Assembly (NCBI GenBank): GCA_018340375.1
Contig: JAFFJZ010000006.1
Span: forward strand, 28,030,001-28,094,000
Direction of reading: 5' to 3'
Origin: Gonatopus flavifemur
Taxonomy: Eukaryota; Arthropoda; Insecta; Hymenoptera; Dryinidae
Length of the DNA: 64,000 bases
In this document: in pieces, positions 1 to 13,362 of the stretch
Numbering within the stretch: position 1 is the stretch's first letter
How the letters are laid out: every line of letters begins with the position of its first letter
Program-made: the position numbers and the translations under genes
Notes under the pieces: model-generated
Database searches by the model: none
What the model saw: only the letters and a program-made list of their open reading frames with translations
What the model was told of the DNA's origin: nothing

Positions 1-175
1 TAATTGATTTGAAGGATTACTCAATCGATTCTTGATATGAACGATATTTCAACTAAGTTCAGTGAAAAGTTACAACAATCCGCTGCTGACTTTCGGCTGC
101 CAGTTTCAGCTCCGTTCAAATTTGAGCTTCATTCAAGTCAGAACCATTTGTTAGAGAAAGACAGGGGCCAAACTA

Positions 176-313
176 TTCTGAAAAATTATGCAAAAATGAA
201 ACAATAAGCCCAAAATATCGCTCTGCATAGTACAGACCTTCTGCAATCAATATGGATGGTTTGTACAGAACGATATTTTGATTTTATTGCTTCGTTTTCG
301 AATCATTTCTCAG
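176..313. mobile_element. hairpin MITE, TCAAAATATCG family, copy 1
   Basis: Inverted arms: CAATAAGCCCAAAATATCG at 202 against TGTACAGAACGATATTTTGA near 262-281, with weaker pairing out to TCTGAAAAATTATG (176) and TTCTCAGA (313). Related copies are at 29.4, 42.8 and 53.5 kb. Confidence 0.6.
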
Positions 314-1052
314 AAAAGATTCCAAATTTATATTTCAGTGAGGAAGTAACGCGTAATTTGTGAATGGGTCGAAAAATAGTAGATTCAGTTGAAATCATTA
401 ATAACAAATCATTGAAAATCAGTTTAAAATCGGTATTTCGAGAAACAGGGACGGCAATCGAAGAATCTCCTGATAAACCAGGAGGTTTTGCAACATTAGA
501 CTGCAGTCACCAACTCCTTTTCCAGTTCTTTAGAAATCGGGTTACCGATTTTTCAATTCATCTCTTGACTGTTCGATACCATTCCTTCAGATTGAAATTT
601 TCATGGTTTTGCATCACTGCCCGTAAAGATCTCCTTAAATTACGTATCCTGGAATCTCTGGCAACGTTACCCGGCTAGAAATGAGGCTGAAACTAGCAGA
701 TTTCAGCTAACAGACTTGCATTCTACTTCATTATAGAATTGTCGTAGAATGATGAAACCGACACAATGAGATTCATGAATCCTAATCTTTGAAAATATGT
801 ATTTTGAAAGAATTCCACTTCACATTGGCTCAGTTAATAAACGCGGTCTGCTAGTTTACGTCTGCCAGCTTTAGCTTCATCTTTTCTTCTTTTATTGCAA
901 CAGCTCGATTAAAAATTGCGATATCATAGTACACAAAAAATGAATCCAAACAAAATTAGTGAATTACGAAGAGATTTCACGACACGCATACGCGATATAT
1001 GTGAATTTAGACATTTGTTATGAACCCATTTTCTCAAGACTTTCACTCGACG

Positions 1053-1055
<3 letters not shown>

Positions 1056-1110
<55 letters not shown>
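1056..1110. repeat. (GA)n microsatellite
   Basis: About 27 uninterrupted GA units. Confidence 0.97.
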
Positions 1111-1114
<4 letters not shown>

Positions 1115-2173
1115 AATACGAAGAGAAGAAACGAAATGAGTATTTACTCGAGGAATAGTTCCTAATTAACTTCCAACGTTTATCCATCAAATATCTTCGA
1201 ATCTTCGATTAATCGACAATTAATTCGAACTTGCGAATAATGTACTTTCTATGTATCAAATTACAATGATGATATTATATTTTCACCTAGATCCAGCGAG
1301 TACAGAAATACCTCCTCACAATTGCTTCGAATTAACTAACGTATACCTCGGGGCACTGGTATTATAATATCGGATCATCGTTTTATGGGTTCTACCTCGA
1401 GTTCTCCTACCTCGGGTTGTTGTACGTATCGGGTGAAAGTTTAGCAATTATTCTCCTGTAATGTAAGGATTTTAAGGTAATTTAGGAGAGAGAGATATAC
1501 AACTGTTTTTACGATTTTCTAGACCGATTCCTCGAGCTGCGGAATTAAAATAAAATTTATTCTTCTGGTTGGTCGTTATTGACTTATGAAACTTGTTGTT
1601 GTTGTTCATTTCAACAACCGAGGAGAGAGAAGGAAAAATGCAAAACCTTTGGAATACGGTAATTTGACGATTGCAAAATATAAGTTTGTAACAATGGCTG
1701 GAACCTGGTAAAGAAAGATACGTATAATTGATATCGCTAACAAATTTATACCCTCCGCGATACAAGCGCGCACCTGGAGATTCCTATCTACGACGGTTGT
1801 CATCCTTCTTTTGTTGTCTCTTCTTGATTGTACGGATGGTATAAGACCTATATGCATACGCAAACACATAAGAAAATATCGTCCGGTAGACCTTTCGACT
1901 TGAATGCTATTCGCATAAGGTTGTAAAGTGTGTCACGTACCGGTATACCAACGCCTATGTAATAAATGTATGTCTTTATTTATTTATATTTCATCAGTTT
2001 TTCATATTATTATGAACGGCTTGAGATATATGCGCGCGGCGTCTCGTCGCGGGAATTGTAACGGTTTTCAAGAATAATAATTATAACCGATGTTTTTGAG
2101 GGGAAAAAACAGTTCTTCGCCATCGTTGATCGCAGAATTCTTGGGAAAGCAGCAGAAAAAAAAACTCTTTTGG

Positions 2174-2365
2174 GTCATTTAGCCAATGAGCCATTTTTTC
2201 CAATAGTGACAATGAAATATTTCTTCCATTCAAATGCACATTTCTTTATTCCAAAGTATGTTTCATCAATTCAATCAAATGGTCATTGGCACAATAAAAT
2301 ATTCATCAAATCAGAAAAATATTTCATTGTCACTATCGGAAGAAATGGCTCATTGGCTCAATGAC
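2174..2365. mobile_element. palindromic MITE, 192 bp
   Basis: About 50-bp inverted arms, from GTCATTTAGCCAATGAGCCA to TGGCTCATTGGCTCAATGAC, with few mismatches. No coding capacity. Confidence 0.7.
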
Positions 2366-2394
2366 TTTTTTTTCTCAGTGTATGATAGAGATGG

Positions 2395-2666
2395 CCCGAG
2401 TCGAAACATTTGGACGGTTTTTGTCCTCATATTTCGTTTTTGAACTGATTTTGTTCTGGTTGTTGAATAAAGCGGACAAAAACTAAAAGTACTTTCTCAT
2501 CATTTTAGTTTGAATTTTTCCTCCAACGAATGAAAGGGATTAAAAAGAAATTCAGATTAAAATCATGAAAAAGTACTGTTTTTATCCGCATTATTCAACA
2601 ATCAGGACAAAATCAGCCTAAAAAATAGAATAAGAGGACAAACCTGTTCAAATTTTTCGACCCGCG
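2395..2666. mobile_element. inverted-repeat element, about 270 bp
   Basis: CCGAGTCGAAACATTTGGAC pairs with GTTCAAATTTTTCGACCCGCG, and GATTTTGTTCTGGTTGTTGA pairs with ATTCAACAATCAGGACAAAA. Diverged arms of about 110 bp. Confidence 0.65.
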
Positions 2667-2818
2667 GGGCAATTGCAAACTTACAAGTCACAAAAAATGA
2701 TATAACTCTGCTAAAAATAACCCTCCGAAGGAAACAATAAGAAAAAAAGCGTTTTGGAGCTGAAAAAACCCTCTAGAAACACTGCTAAAAAAATTCTCAA
2801 GTTTAATACGACAATCTC

Positions 2819-3722
2819 TACACGCAGAGAATTTTGTAGTATCGATTACTATAATTCTTTTGTAATGTTGGACTATACTGACACTGTGACCGAAATCACT
2901 CAACTTTGATTTTTAAATACTTCGCGAGCATCTCTTTTCACGGAAGGAAAATTGTAATTCTTCTTTGTTTTGTGTCCAACTTTACTACATTGTACCGTAG
3001 GATGGTCGTTAAAAATTAAATTTCTTGAGGCGCCCCCTAAAAAGCTTCCTTTTGATGAAAAAACACTGGGAAAATTTTTTATAATTTTTTCAAGTCAAGA
3101 CAACACGTGCCCCAAGACGATTCAAGTTAATTTTTGGGTATAATCATGTTTTATTGAGGATTTTTAATAATAAATACAATTTCATACAAAATATGAACAA
3201 TCAGAGAACCCACATTCATAAAAATACGATAGTTAATGAAAATAACAATAAATATTCCGAAAAATAAGGTAATATAATAAAAAATAAGAAATATAATAAA
3301 AATTAAAAGATAAGCTTAAATCACGAAGAATTTTAAACTTTTTCTAAAACTATAATTTGAAATTCATCACTGAGAATGATAATACTGAAGGTATTTCATT
3401 GTTAAGACTTTTCCAATCTTCAAATAATTTTTACAATACCCTTAACAAGAAGTTTCATGAAAAAACATGATTATACCCAAAAATTAACTTGAATCGTCTT
3501 GAGGCACATGTTGTCTTGACTTGAAAAAATTATGAAAAATTTTCCCAGTGTTTTTTCATCAAAAGGAAGCTTTTTAGGGGGCGCCTCAAGAAATTGTACC
3601 GTGATTTCAATCATTATCATAGCAATATTCATCGTAATGTCAGTATGGTCCAACTTTACAAAAACATAGTAATATTCAATACATTTTCGTTACAATTTAT
3701 ACCACAAAATTTTCTCTGTGTA
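2819..3722. mobile_element. large inverted-repeat element with a young palindromic core
   Basis: Outer ends TACACGCAGAGAA (2,819) and TTTTCTCTGTGTA (to 3,722) are inverted and diverged. Inside, arms 3,019-3,152 and 3,462-3,595 are 134 bp each and differ at only about three positions. No transposase frame. Confidence 0.75.
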
Positions 3723-3999
3723 TGAAATATCATATTTCTGTATTGAATTTGATAACTGTTCTCAAATCCAAGGGGAGGGAGGGGGGGGGGCGGGTTTGCA
3801 CTTCCAAAAATCGATTTTTCGAAATCGAATTAGCTGAGGACATCGAAGCTGCTGCAGGAACTGTACATTTTTTCCTCCACTCTGTTAGCTTCTAAAACTT
3901 TGAGCGCGTCTCCCTCAAAACCCCCTTTTCAAAGTTCATGTTCAGTGTTGGACTGGCTTGCATCAAGGCTCCCGGCTGGGAAATACGTTGGGCCCTCTA

Positions 4000-4246
4000 T
4001 ACTGAAAAGAAATTTCTTCTCACCAAATAAATAGTTTATTTGTCCTCTCTTCATGGCATATTACTCCTCGGGATTTATAAAATATTCAATCAAATCAGAT
4101 AATGGAATGCTTGCCCCAAATAATTTGGTCTTCTAAATAAATAATGTATTCGCCACAAGTAATCAATTTTGGCACCCAATTGAAGAATTGATTCCTACAA
4201 ATAAATATTTTATGAATAGAGGACGAATGAATATTTGTTCGCACTG
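4000..4246. mobile_element. MITE of the AAATAAATA / TGTCCTCTC family, copy 1
   Basis: Shares the blocks ACCAAATAAATAGTTTATTT, GGAATGCTTGCCCC and ATTCGCCACAAGT with copies at 28,988 and 37,678. Ends are degenerate forms of CACTGAAAA beside TA. Confidence 0.7.
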
Positions 4247-4871
4247 TAGATGGAGCATATTCTCAGGAAAATCATCATTTCATCACAATTTGTAACAGAA
4301 AAAGGAAAACTGAGGACTGAACGGGCCCCCGGTAATCACCGGAGAGCCGGGCGGGCCAGTTCGACACTTTCCGTGTTCATTATCATTTTACATATCAAAT
4401 ACATTCCCCCAACGGTTTGTTTCAGAATTTTGTTTTATTTGAGAGATATCTTATTCACAAAATGGCGGAACTTTTCCTGAAAAATAGCACTTTTCACTTT
4501 AAATCACCGGCGAAAATTTCAAAGTGAAAAAAAAAAAAAAAGAATAATCTGAAACCGTTGGGGGGAGGATTTATTAATACTTCGGCTAAATTCAGATGGT
4601 TTGTGATTTCAGATCATTTTCAGCCGAGATACAGCAATGAACACGGCAAATCGTCTTTTTCCAAAGGCGCTCTGGGAAAAGCTCGCTCTGTCACCGGCTT
4701 GTTTGGGGATATTTCTGCATAAAAATTCTACAGAATATTCTCAAAATCACACGTAATAATAATGTACAAAAGATTTTAATGAATTTCCGCGAAACAATTT
4801 TTCTAAAAAAAAGTGTATTTCAAGATTTCTTTCTGAAACGTAACAACTGTTTTTTAAATTTCACAAATATG

Positions 4872-5123
4872 CACTGAGAGAAGAGTTTATTTGCATTTAA
4901 CAAAGCTTACTTTGGATACAGCGAAATAAATATTTTTCCCCCATAAACTTGGCTTATTAACTGCAAATGAAGTTTATTAACTGTTAAAAAACCTCATAGG
5001 ACACTTTTTGACTGTTAATAAACCTTATCTGAGGATAATGAGTCATGTTCGTATGTAATAAATATTTATTTCGCCGTATCCAAAACAAGATTCATTAAGT
5101 ACAAATCAACTCTTCTCTCAGTG
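4872..5123. mobile_element. palindromic MITE with CACTGAGAGAAG ends
   Basis: CACTGAGAGAAGAGTTTATT faces TCAACTCTTCTCTCAGTG, and the arms continue through TTTGGATACAGCGAAATAAA and TTATTTCGCCGTATCCAAA. About 250 bp. Confidence 0.75.
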
Positions 5124-5990
5124 TGGTATTAAAATTGAGAAGAAAATTTCCAACGTTAGGAATTTAATGACCTGTGTATGTAAAAAAATCTTCATAACAT
5201 TCTTATTAAGTTTCAGGCAGATTTTTGTGGCAGTTAAATGTTTATTCTCGTATTTCGTGGGATAGATTTTACCGAGAAATTCCCCGGCAATCTAATCAAC
5301 AATTACTCCGAAGAAAAAGCCGGAAAAATTACTGCGAGTTTGGTAATTATGAGAAAAAATGTGGTCAATATAACGATTTTTTGGTAGAATTTACCAAATA
5401 TTTAGGAATTTTTATCCACTGTGATCGGGTCAATTGCTCCCCAACAAATTTCGGTACCTCAATTTATCGAAATTTTGTATGACAAGGATATTATTATGAA
5501 AATTCGAATTTGTGCATGCTGTAAACAAAATATGAGAAATTTTTCCTCATTTCAGTGATGAATTTTATGCCCTGATTGTGAAATAATTGCTTTTCCATCG
5601 AGAAGGGGGGATTTTTTCCATTCTTTGGATGTTGAAATCTTCAAAAAATGAAGAAAAACTCCAGCAAATGGAAGTGAAAAGTTCCTTGTTCACAGTAGAG
5701 CTCTGCATATTTAAAACTGGGATCAGATATTCCAAGCGTCGAGGAATCCTCCCAGGGGATGTTTGGGGAAATTTCACAATGATCATTCCAAGCGTAATTT
5801 AAGAAAAAGAAAAAACAATACGGTTGTCTGTTCCGTCACGATTATGGACATTCAATCAAAACCACCTCACACGCGTCCGCGTTCCAAAGACATTTACGTT
5901 CGAGTGGGTGTATATTTTATCTCGATATTTTTTTTTTATGAACCAGCCCACGCTCCAGTGATAAAGACATCATGATTCTTATTGAACCAT

Positions 5991-6015
5991 ACACACATAC
6001 ACACACACACACACA
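5991..6015. repeat. (CA)n microsatellite
   Basis: About a dozen near-perfect AC units. Confidence 0.9.
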
Positions 6016-7438
6016 AAAATGAAAGAAAGAGAGAAATAACCAACATTCCATTACACCTCGATTAATATGAAAATTTAATGATCCCGGTTGCTCAAAACAT
6101 TGTAAATCATTCAATATGAAAAACTGTACAGCTGTAATTCACGTCACCCATATCCAATGGATCTACAGGTAACATACGTTTAACGTACCTATCATTCTGT
6201 TCTTTCTCAATCATTCATTCCTTGGACAATGAAAGACCAGCACCACATTATCGAAGGGGGGGTTTTTTTTCTCCTATCGTGTAATATTTATTCTCTCCCT
6301 GGTTCCTGCGAGATATACCCACGAAAAACCCGTTTCTCCTGGTACTACGGTCATACGCGCATTCGCGTAAACCGACACCTCACGCTTTGGTCAATGCTTT
6401 TTTTCTTTCTTCATCTTTTCTTTCGAAGCTGAGAACCGAGGTACGAAAGTTATATCTTTCCTGTTGATCGATCGATAGGTGCCTGTGCCTGACCATCGAC
6501 GAAGAACCAAGAGAAAAATAAAGAAAAAGAAAATATCAAACCTTGATACGTACCATGTACCATGGTACCCATGAGGTATATAAAACACACTACTCTGCAC
6601 GAATTACGCAACGATGAGAGGTGAAGAATTCATTCGTTTCGTACTTTCCCCGATATTTGATTTCTTTCTTTCGTCTAAAACTCACATTAGATTTGGATTT
6701 TATTGTCCGTATCCGGGATACATATGCGACAATTGACTTTCTAAAAATTTCTAGAGAAAACAGGGGGAAAGAAAAAATATACAACTCACGTTAGGAATAA
6801 TACGTAACGAATCTGATTATTTTATTGATAAAGGAAGGAGAAAAAAAACAGGTTTAGTGTCATTCAATGATGATTCAAAAGACCGTTTATCTAGAGATAT
6901 ACTACTTATCGCATTTACGTACGTGTACGTATCTTTCTGACGTGTGATGGTGTTACGATGACAAGGGATTGTGGTAACATTATTAGAGATATCTTCATTC
7001 GTAGAAAATGTTGAGTCATGTACCGTAACATGCTTGCGAAAAGATTCTCTGAATTCCCTGCATTAAATTGACATTCAACATTTTATTGAAATTCCTGATA
7101 CACTATATATTCATTCTGCGAAACACAAAATTACTACACGGATAATCCATGGAAATTCTTATGAAACTTCCCAATCAGAAAAATCCGAATTTTGTCAGTG
7201 TTGACAACAGGGGCAGTACAGTGCCAGTATTGGGTCTTCAACACTTGGCCAACACGTAGGGGATCAGTACTGGATACAGTAAACCATTACTGAGAATTTA
7301 ATGCCGGTCAGGTACTGGCCCAGTACAGGCACTGCACTGATTGCGAATAATGGTATTAGCATTCAATCCCCAATACAGAAAAGCGTTATCATTCCAGACA
7401 AATGCCAGTACCCTACCAGTCTAAATTTCTGACTGGGT

Positions 7439-8316
7439 GAAGCTAGCGGCGGACTGATGTAACTTTCAATTGCACTTGATTCGATTATTTTCGATATCTA
7501 AGATTGTCTATGTCTAGAGACACTCAAAAGTGTCTACAACATGAACTTGTAGACACTAAAATATGTAGGAGTGTCTAGGAAGCTGGAATTCAAGATACTC
7601 AGAAGTAAAAAAATACTTCCTTTGAGTGACCCCACATTATTCTCAAAGAATAATTAGAAACACTCGATCGATTATTTGGAATGCGGGAAGTTCAAAGTTC
7701 AGTGGAATTATTTCAGCAATTAATTTTGAAAGAATAAAACTACAATACAGAATCTGATGATGGAACCATTGTAACTTATGCTTTCCTTGATTTCCAGTAT
7801 GATTAACAATCATTAGGATTAAATTGGCCTCAATATTTTTCAAATGACAAGAGTGTTGTTGCAAAATGACCAATTCAGAACGAAATTCGATTTCTAATTT
7901 TATAAATTCAATAAACATTTTTTCTTGATCCAAATTAGTGACATACAATTATATTTTCTAACGAGAATTAAAGGAAATTTTGAACTTCCTGCGTTCAAAA
8001 ATAATCGATCGAGTGCCTCTGATTATTATATTCTTCGAGAATAATTTACGGTCACTCGAAGGAAATATATTTTTCATAAAAACTTCCAGGCACTCAGATA
8101 CTTTGAGTGTCTTTAACTCTAGCTTCGAAGCACTCAAACTTCTGAGTGTCTTGAATTCCGGCTTCTAGACACTCTTACATATTTTAGTGTCTACAAGCCC
8201 ATGTTGCAGACACTTTTGAGTGTCTCTAGACGTAGCCTTTTGAATAAGCGATTTAGTCACCCGAGTATTTTAAAAACCAGTTCCATTCAAAGTTACATCA
8301 ATCCACCCCTAGCTTC
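7439..8316. mobile_element. inverted-repeat element studded with AGTGTCT / AGACACT
   Basis: Ends TGAAGCTAGCGGCGGACTGA and CACCCCTAGCTTCA. The arms (7,439-7,700 and 7,981-8,316) are diverged inverted copies with many AGACACT or GAGTGTC units. A partial related end (ATTCAAAGTTACATCAATC) recurs near 18,373. No coding capacity. Confidence 0.65.
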
Positions 8317-8974
8317 AGCTTCATAGATTCCTTGGGGGATTTCTTTTTGAAGAAATCTAGAAATATTTCCTACATTTTCTACGGGGAATTCTGTGTTCTC
8401 CGTGCAGTGCGAAATCAAAAAAGGATAACACTCGCACAGATCGTTTATGGACACCGTTCATATATTCCGAAACCCGTAATAAATATTCTTGACATTTCCG
8501 TGATGGTCTTTCTACTGTGTCGAGCAACGAAATACAGGCAGATAGACGGACGCGCGTGCCACAGTAGTTTGGGTGCAAGTGGTAAATGTATCTCTTTATA
8601 CACCGCGTACCGTTGGAGAGGAGAGAACGAATTGTGCTTAAAATAGTCGTTGCAAAATAAATTGTAAACCCGAAGTGACTGTGAATTCAAACAGGATTCC
8701 ACGTTCATACACGACCTTTCGTCGTTTATGGATTTTGAATTATTGTTACGGTAATTCCGTTAGCGTGGCATAAATCATGTTCGCATTCGCTAAGAGGTGA
8801 TAACATTTATTTTTCTCATTCCATCTGCACGCATTTATTATCGTTGTCATTAACAATTTTTCACCAACCATGTCCTCCTCTCCGCATCGGATAACCGTGT
8901 GTTTTTTTCCTCGCTAATACAAAGGTTTGAATTTCATATTAAAAAGAAATAGGAAATGAAAAAAAAAACTACTG

Positions 8975-9661
8975 CACTGTGAAAAATGTGCTCTCTGAAA
9001 TTTTGAGAGGGAGATTTCACTCTTTAGGCGGCCAAAAGTGAGCTCGTCGAAATTTGGGGTGAAATTCCCACTCTTTCAGAGTAAAAATCTGACGGAGAAA
9101 TCCAATTTTAGAGGGAATTTTCCTCTCAAAAAGAGTGAGAGTTCACTCGAAACGAGTGAAAATCTCATTTCAAGCGGACTGGCTCACTTATTCTTAGACT
9201 TAGTGGAGTGAAACTAGTGATTTTTCACTCCTCCAGATTTAAAGAGTGGGAAGTTTTTTCTCATACTGTTGGTAGATTTAGTTCCCTCGTCGTGGGGGAA
9301 TGGTTTTTCAATAAAAAAGTGAGGGATTTTTCCACCACTTCGATTCCCTACAAATGAAGGAAAAATCCACCAAATTATGGCGAAGAATTGCCCATCCATG
9401 CCACAGAGAAAAATGTGCATTGTAGAAATCATGTTTCAATATAGTAATGTATTTGACGGTGAAAAATACATCATTTTGGTTATTATTACCATGAGCTAAA
9501 TGATAAATACCATCTTTTTGGTGAATCAAACAGAATGTACGGTGAAATTCAACATTGAAAAGGTACTTTTCACTTTTGAAAGGCTGGCTCCAGTTTTCAT
9601 TATTTGACGGGTGAAAAATATACGAAACAGAGGTTATTTTCACATTTCATTTTTCCCAGTG
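8975..9661. mobile_element. composite MITE: GAGTGAA family with a second element inside
   Basis: CACTGTGAAAAATG and TTTTTCCCAGTG end it. The left half matches copies at 47.3-47.6 and 50.0-50.3 kb (TTTCACTCTT..GGC, AAAAGTGAGCT.GTCGAAATTT, GACTTAGTGGAGTGAA). The block at 9,300-9,400 matches elements at 23.2 and 33.2 kb (GGAAAAATCCACCAAATTATGG). Confidence 0.65.
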
Positions 9662-9912
9662 CGTGCTTACTGAAACATAATGTTTTCACATATGCTCAAT
9701 CAACATTTTTTATGGACCTGATTCAAAATTCAACAGGTCTCTTCAAAATTCGGCTGCACTAAGCGAATCATATTGACAAATTGCGTTCGAATCCCTGAGC
9801 CAAGAGTGATTTGATAAGATCTTTTTGTTTAGACTCACCAAATTTTTCCTCAGGGTGAAGAAGCTTTGCTGCCACCATGTTTTTTTCAGAACATGCGCAC
9901 AATTATTTTATA

Positions 9913-10670
9913 CACAGTTGGAAATTTTGTGTCACATTCAACACATTTCACATGTCCCAAACGGTCCACACAAATATTTGTGTCGATTCAACATAATTTG
10001 TTTGTGTTAGCTGGTAACTCAAGCTTGATGTGTATAATATGACATAAAAGGATACTGATTAAGTTTTGATTGGAATTTCCGATCGTGTAAATTCAACACA
10101 TGAGTATTGTTAAATGAAATTAAAAATAAGTCCTGAATTAACCTAAATCGTATATTTGTGTGTGTTGAAACAATGTGTAAGAATAAATTGAGAAAAATAG
10201 TCTTCAATGAGAATTGAACAAGGATCGTCGAGACTGGACGTTGAAGCTCTATCACTCAACCCACCCCTGGTTACTTGGATAGGGGTACTTTCTGTGCGTA
10301 TTTCAACTTGTACTCGATCTTCAAATTTGCATATTTAGAAAACTAAACCCCATTAGAATGAAAGCCTAAACCAAAAAGAATGAAAATGAATGAATAGTTT
10401 TCCCAACGAGTACCAAAGTTACACGTACGTGGAACTTTCATCAAAAAGTATCTCCCACCACTGGCGATCTTCCCTTGATACTTGAGGATAACACAATCTT
10501 TATGTTGAATCTTAAGTTGCATAAAATTGATGCCATTTTAACACTTCTCAGTTGAGATCTGATTACACAAGAAGCATCTGTAGAAGTTACACATGTTTGT
10601 GTCGAATATTTAACAGAAAATTCATGACACACGGGTTTTCTAACAGATTTACACAAAATTTCCAACTGTG
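9913..10670. mobile_element. MITE/SINE-like element with tRNA-like module, copy 1
   Basis: Flanked by TA on both sides. Inverted ends CACAGTTGGAAATTTTGTG and CACAAAATTTCCAACTGTG, 758 bp. A second copy, opposite in orientation, is at 38,360-38,984. It carries the tRNA-like stretch 10,201-10,275. Confidence 0.75.
10201..10275 (-). other. tRNA-like module within the element
   Basis: The minus strand reads GGTTGAGTGATAGAGCTTC (a tRNA D-arm/A-box-like block) and, about 35 bases on, TTGTTCAATTCTCA (a T-arm/B-box-like block). It is conserved in the 38.7-kb copy, where the two blocks differ at few bases. It is not a functional tRNA by eye: no clean cloverleaf. Confidence 0.4.
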
Positions 10671-10718
10671 TACAGTGTAAATATTTGAATTTTGTAAACC
10701 ACTTTTCCATATCTCTTC

Positions 10719-11490
10719 AAGGGGTTACATGAGTTTCAGATTCTCAGAAAATCGTTTCTTTCATTTTCTTATTTGATAGTACAACTCTTCAAGGATATAT
10801 TCCCAAAATTTCAAGTCGATTTGACTAAAACTCTAGGAGATTCATCATTTTGAACTTTCCCTCTGGTGACTGTAGCGCCCGTTTCTCTCTTTTTTTCTTG
10901 CAATATGAAGGAGCACATATTGTAGTACAGTGTTAGTAGTCAAGCCACGAGGTATTTTTGAGGTTATAGGTGTGAAAAATAGCTTGTACACAAGTATTTT
11001 GATTCATTTTTTTCTTGCAATATGATAAAATTTAAAATTCCTTAAAATTTCTTCATTTTTCTCGGAACAAACTTTACGAAATCGGTAGTGCAAATTTCTC
11101 GAAAACTAATCTCGCCCAAATTTTAAACATTCTCTCGGAATATCATTTTGTAGTCTCTGAACGAAGGATTTTTTTTCCCTCCGACTACAAAAAATTTGAC
11201 AACTTAATGAATACCAAAAATTCTACCGAAAAAGTGGCACTTTCGTTCAAACCACTTCCAAAAATTCAATTTTCATTTATTTTCATTCTCCAGATGAAGC
11301 AGTCGCAAGTAATTTTGACTACCGCAAACTACTTCTTTGTCGAAGCACCTCCGAAAATCGACTGCCATCAATTTAATTTATCATATTTTCTCATCAAAAT
11401 TTTTCAAAATGTTGTTCAAAAGTTATCTAATAAAAAAATCGAGAAAATTAGCTTTTTCTTTGACTTCTGAGACCCATGTAATCCCTTTAA
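10719..11490. mobile_element. inverted-repeat element with GGGTTACATG ends
   Basis: AAGGGGTTACATGAGTTTCA faces GAGACCCATGTAATCCCTTT at the other end. About 770 bp; interior without a recognisable gene. Confidence 0.6.
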
Positions 11491-11799
11491 TAAACCAGAG
11501 ACGATAGGGATATGTGAGAATAATGAACAAATGCGAGTACAAGTATGTACAATATCATCTCTTTGTGCTTCTCAATATTCAAATATTCTACTCTCGTATA
11601 TAAGTCATCGTCATACCAGAAAGCCAGCCACTAAAAATACATTACAAGTAAATGTATCTTTTACAAGAAGAACATGGTGAACAAGAATACGAAGGTGAAG
11701 AACGAGGAGAAGAAGAAGAAGAACAAGAACAAGAAGGAGGAAAAGCTGCCTTCTCAATGTGATACTTAGAGGTGCTTGTACTTTAAATTACAGAATTTT

Positions 11800-11819
11800 T
11801 CTCTCTCTCTCTCTCTCTT
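11800..11819. repeat. (CT)n microsatellite
   Basis: About nine CT units. Confidence 0.9.
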
Positions 11820-12867
11820 AATTTAACTCTGATGACTCATGAACGTTGAGAAAAATCCCAACGAACGAGGAAAAATTGACATACATGTTATAACAACCTT
11901 TCCGAACAATCGATTGGCGAACTCCACACTTTCGATTGATTATTCAAATACTGTTGAAATTCAGAAGATCATTGCTTACCGTAGCCAACCACGACGGCGA
12001 TTTTATCGCCATTGCGAATGGTTACAAAAGTACAAGGATCATTGGAAAAGGGGATTAATAGTACTGCAAAAGAAAGAAAAAAAAAGAAGAAGCAGAGACC
12101 TTTAGACCGCCGCTCGTTGGCGCCACAGAATTTTCAAGGAGAAGAGGAAGAAAAATCGTTTACGATCACGAGAGATCTTTATGTAATGAGGATTTCTCAC
12201 GCTCGTGGAATAACTATTCTTATGATACTCGTACGATTCTTTCTCACCCTTCTATACTTCTTCTTTATTTTCATTCAAATTAAAGGAGGACGAGGAGGAG
12301 AACGTTCAAACTAGAACAATAATTATTATCTACGCTCTGACATTAGTTCGACAATATTCAGACAATATCAACATAAAATAATATACATTTGAATCGCCAA
12401 TGAAATCAGAATGAGATAGTTGAATGAAAACGCAAACACACAAGTGCGGTTGTATAATTCCTCGTCCACGGATATGTACAATCGAGAGATCCGAGTTTCC
12501 GGTACATCAGTTGAGTCGCAAAGCGGAAACTGTACGCGCATACAAGTGCGTTACAAAAGCTACGTGCTCTACGTATACATATTCTCGTTTGCAAGTCATG
12601 GAGTTGAGCGACAACGGGGAACAACAACAACCACCGATTAAGGGATAAATAAATGTTGTGTTGCTCCTTTTTCCTCCTCTTCCTTCTCCCGCTCTGTCGA
12701 TGCTTCCTGGGATGTCTATCATAGGCTCCTCGCAACAAGTACGACACTTATATTATACACGAGCGATTAAACATTCACGTATGTATACAGATACGTAAAG
12801 CACAAAAGGCAGGTCAAGGATTGTCGACGCCGCTAATAATCCGCTTACGAATGAATGTAAACACCTA

Positions 12868-12893
12868 TCTCTCTCTCTCTCTCTCTCTCTCTT
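12868..12893. repeat. (CT)n microsatellite
   Basis: About a dozen CT units. Confidence 0.9.
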
Positions 12894-13111
12894 TCTGGCT
12901 TGCGTCAAGACCTTCGCGGGATACAATAAAATCCTTCATTTTTGTTTCACCCGTTATTTTTTTGCTCTTCATTGAACCAAAGGGAACATCGATTCATAGA
13001 TAGGACTGATAACCCACTTTGTATCGAATTAAGATTGGTTTTTTTGACGGTGAACGAAATGTACGACATACGGTACACTGTTAAATAAAAAAATAGAGTT
13101 TTCCGGTACCA

Positions 13112-13362
13112 CACGGAGAAAATCCTACACTAGTGATTACTGTAGCCCACACAACTGGCTCGTGTTATTCAAAAAAATCATTTCAACACTACCAGTCGTG
13201 TCTCCGCAGTGGGGAGTCGTTTTTCTAGACTATTCTCTACTGTGAAGAAACGACTGATTCGTGTTAACACAGTGACCAGTAGTGTTCAAATGATTTTATT
13301 TCATAACACGAGCCGATCGTGTAAGCTACAGTAATCATCACTAGTGTAGGATTTTCTCCGTG
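13112..13362. mobile_element. palindromic MITE with CACGGAGAAAATCC ends
   Basis: CACGGAGAAAATCCTACACT faces AGTGTAGGATTTTCTCCGTG. The arms run on through GGCTCGTGTTAT and ATCATTT.AACACTAC on both sides. 251 bp. Confidence 0.85.
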
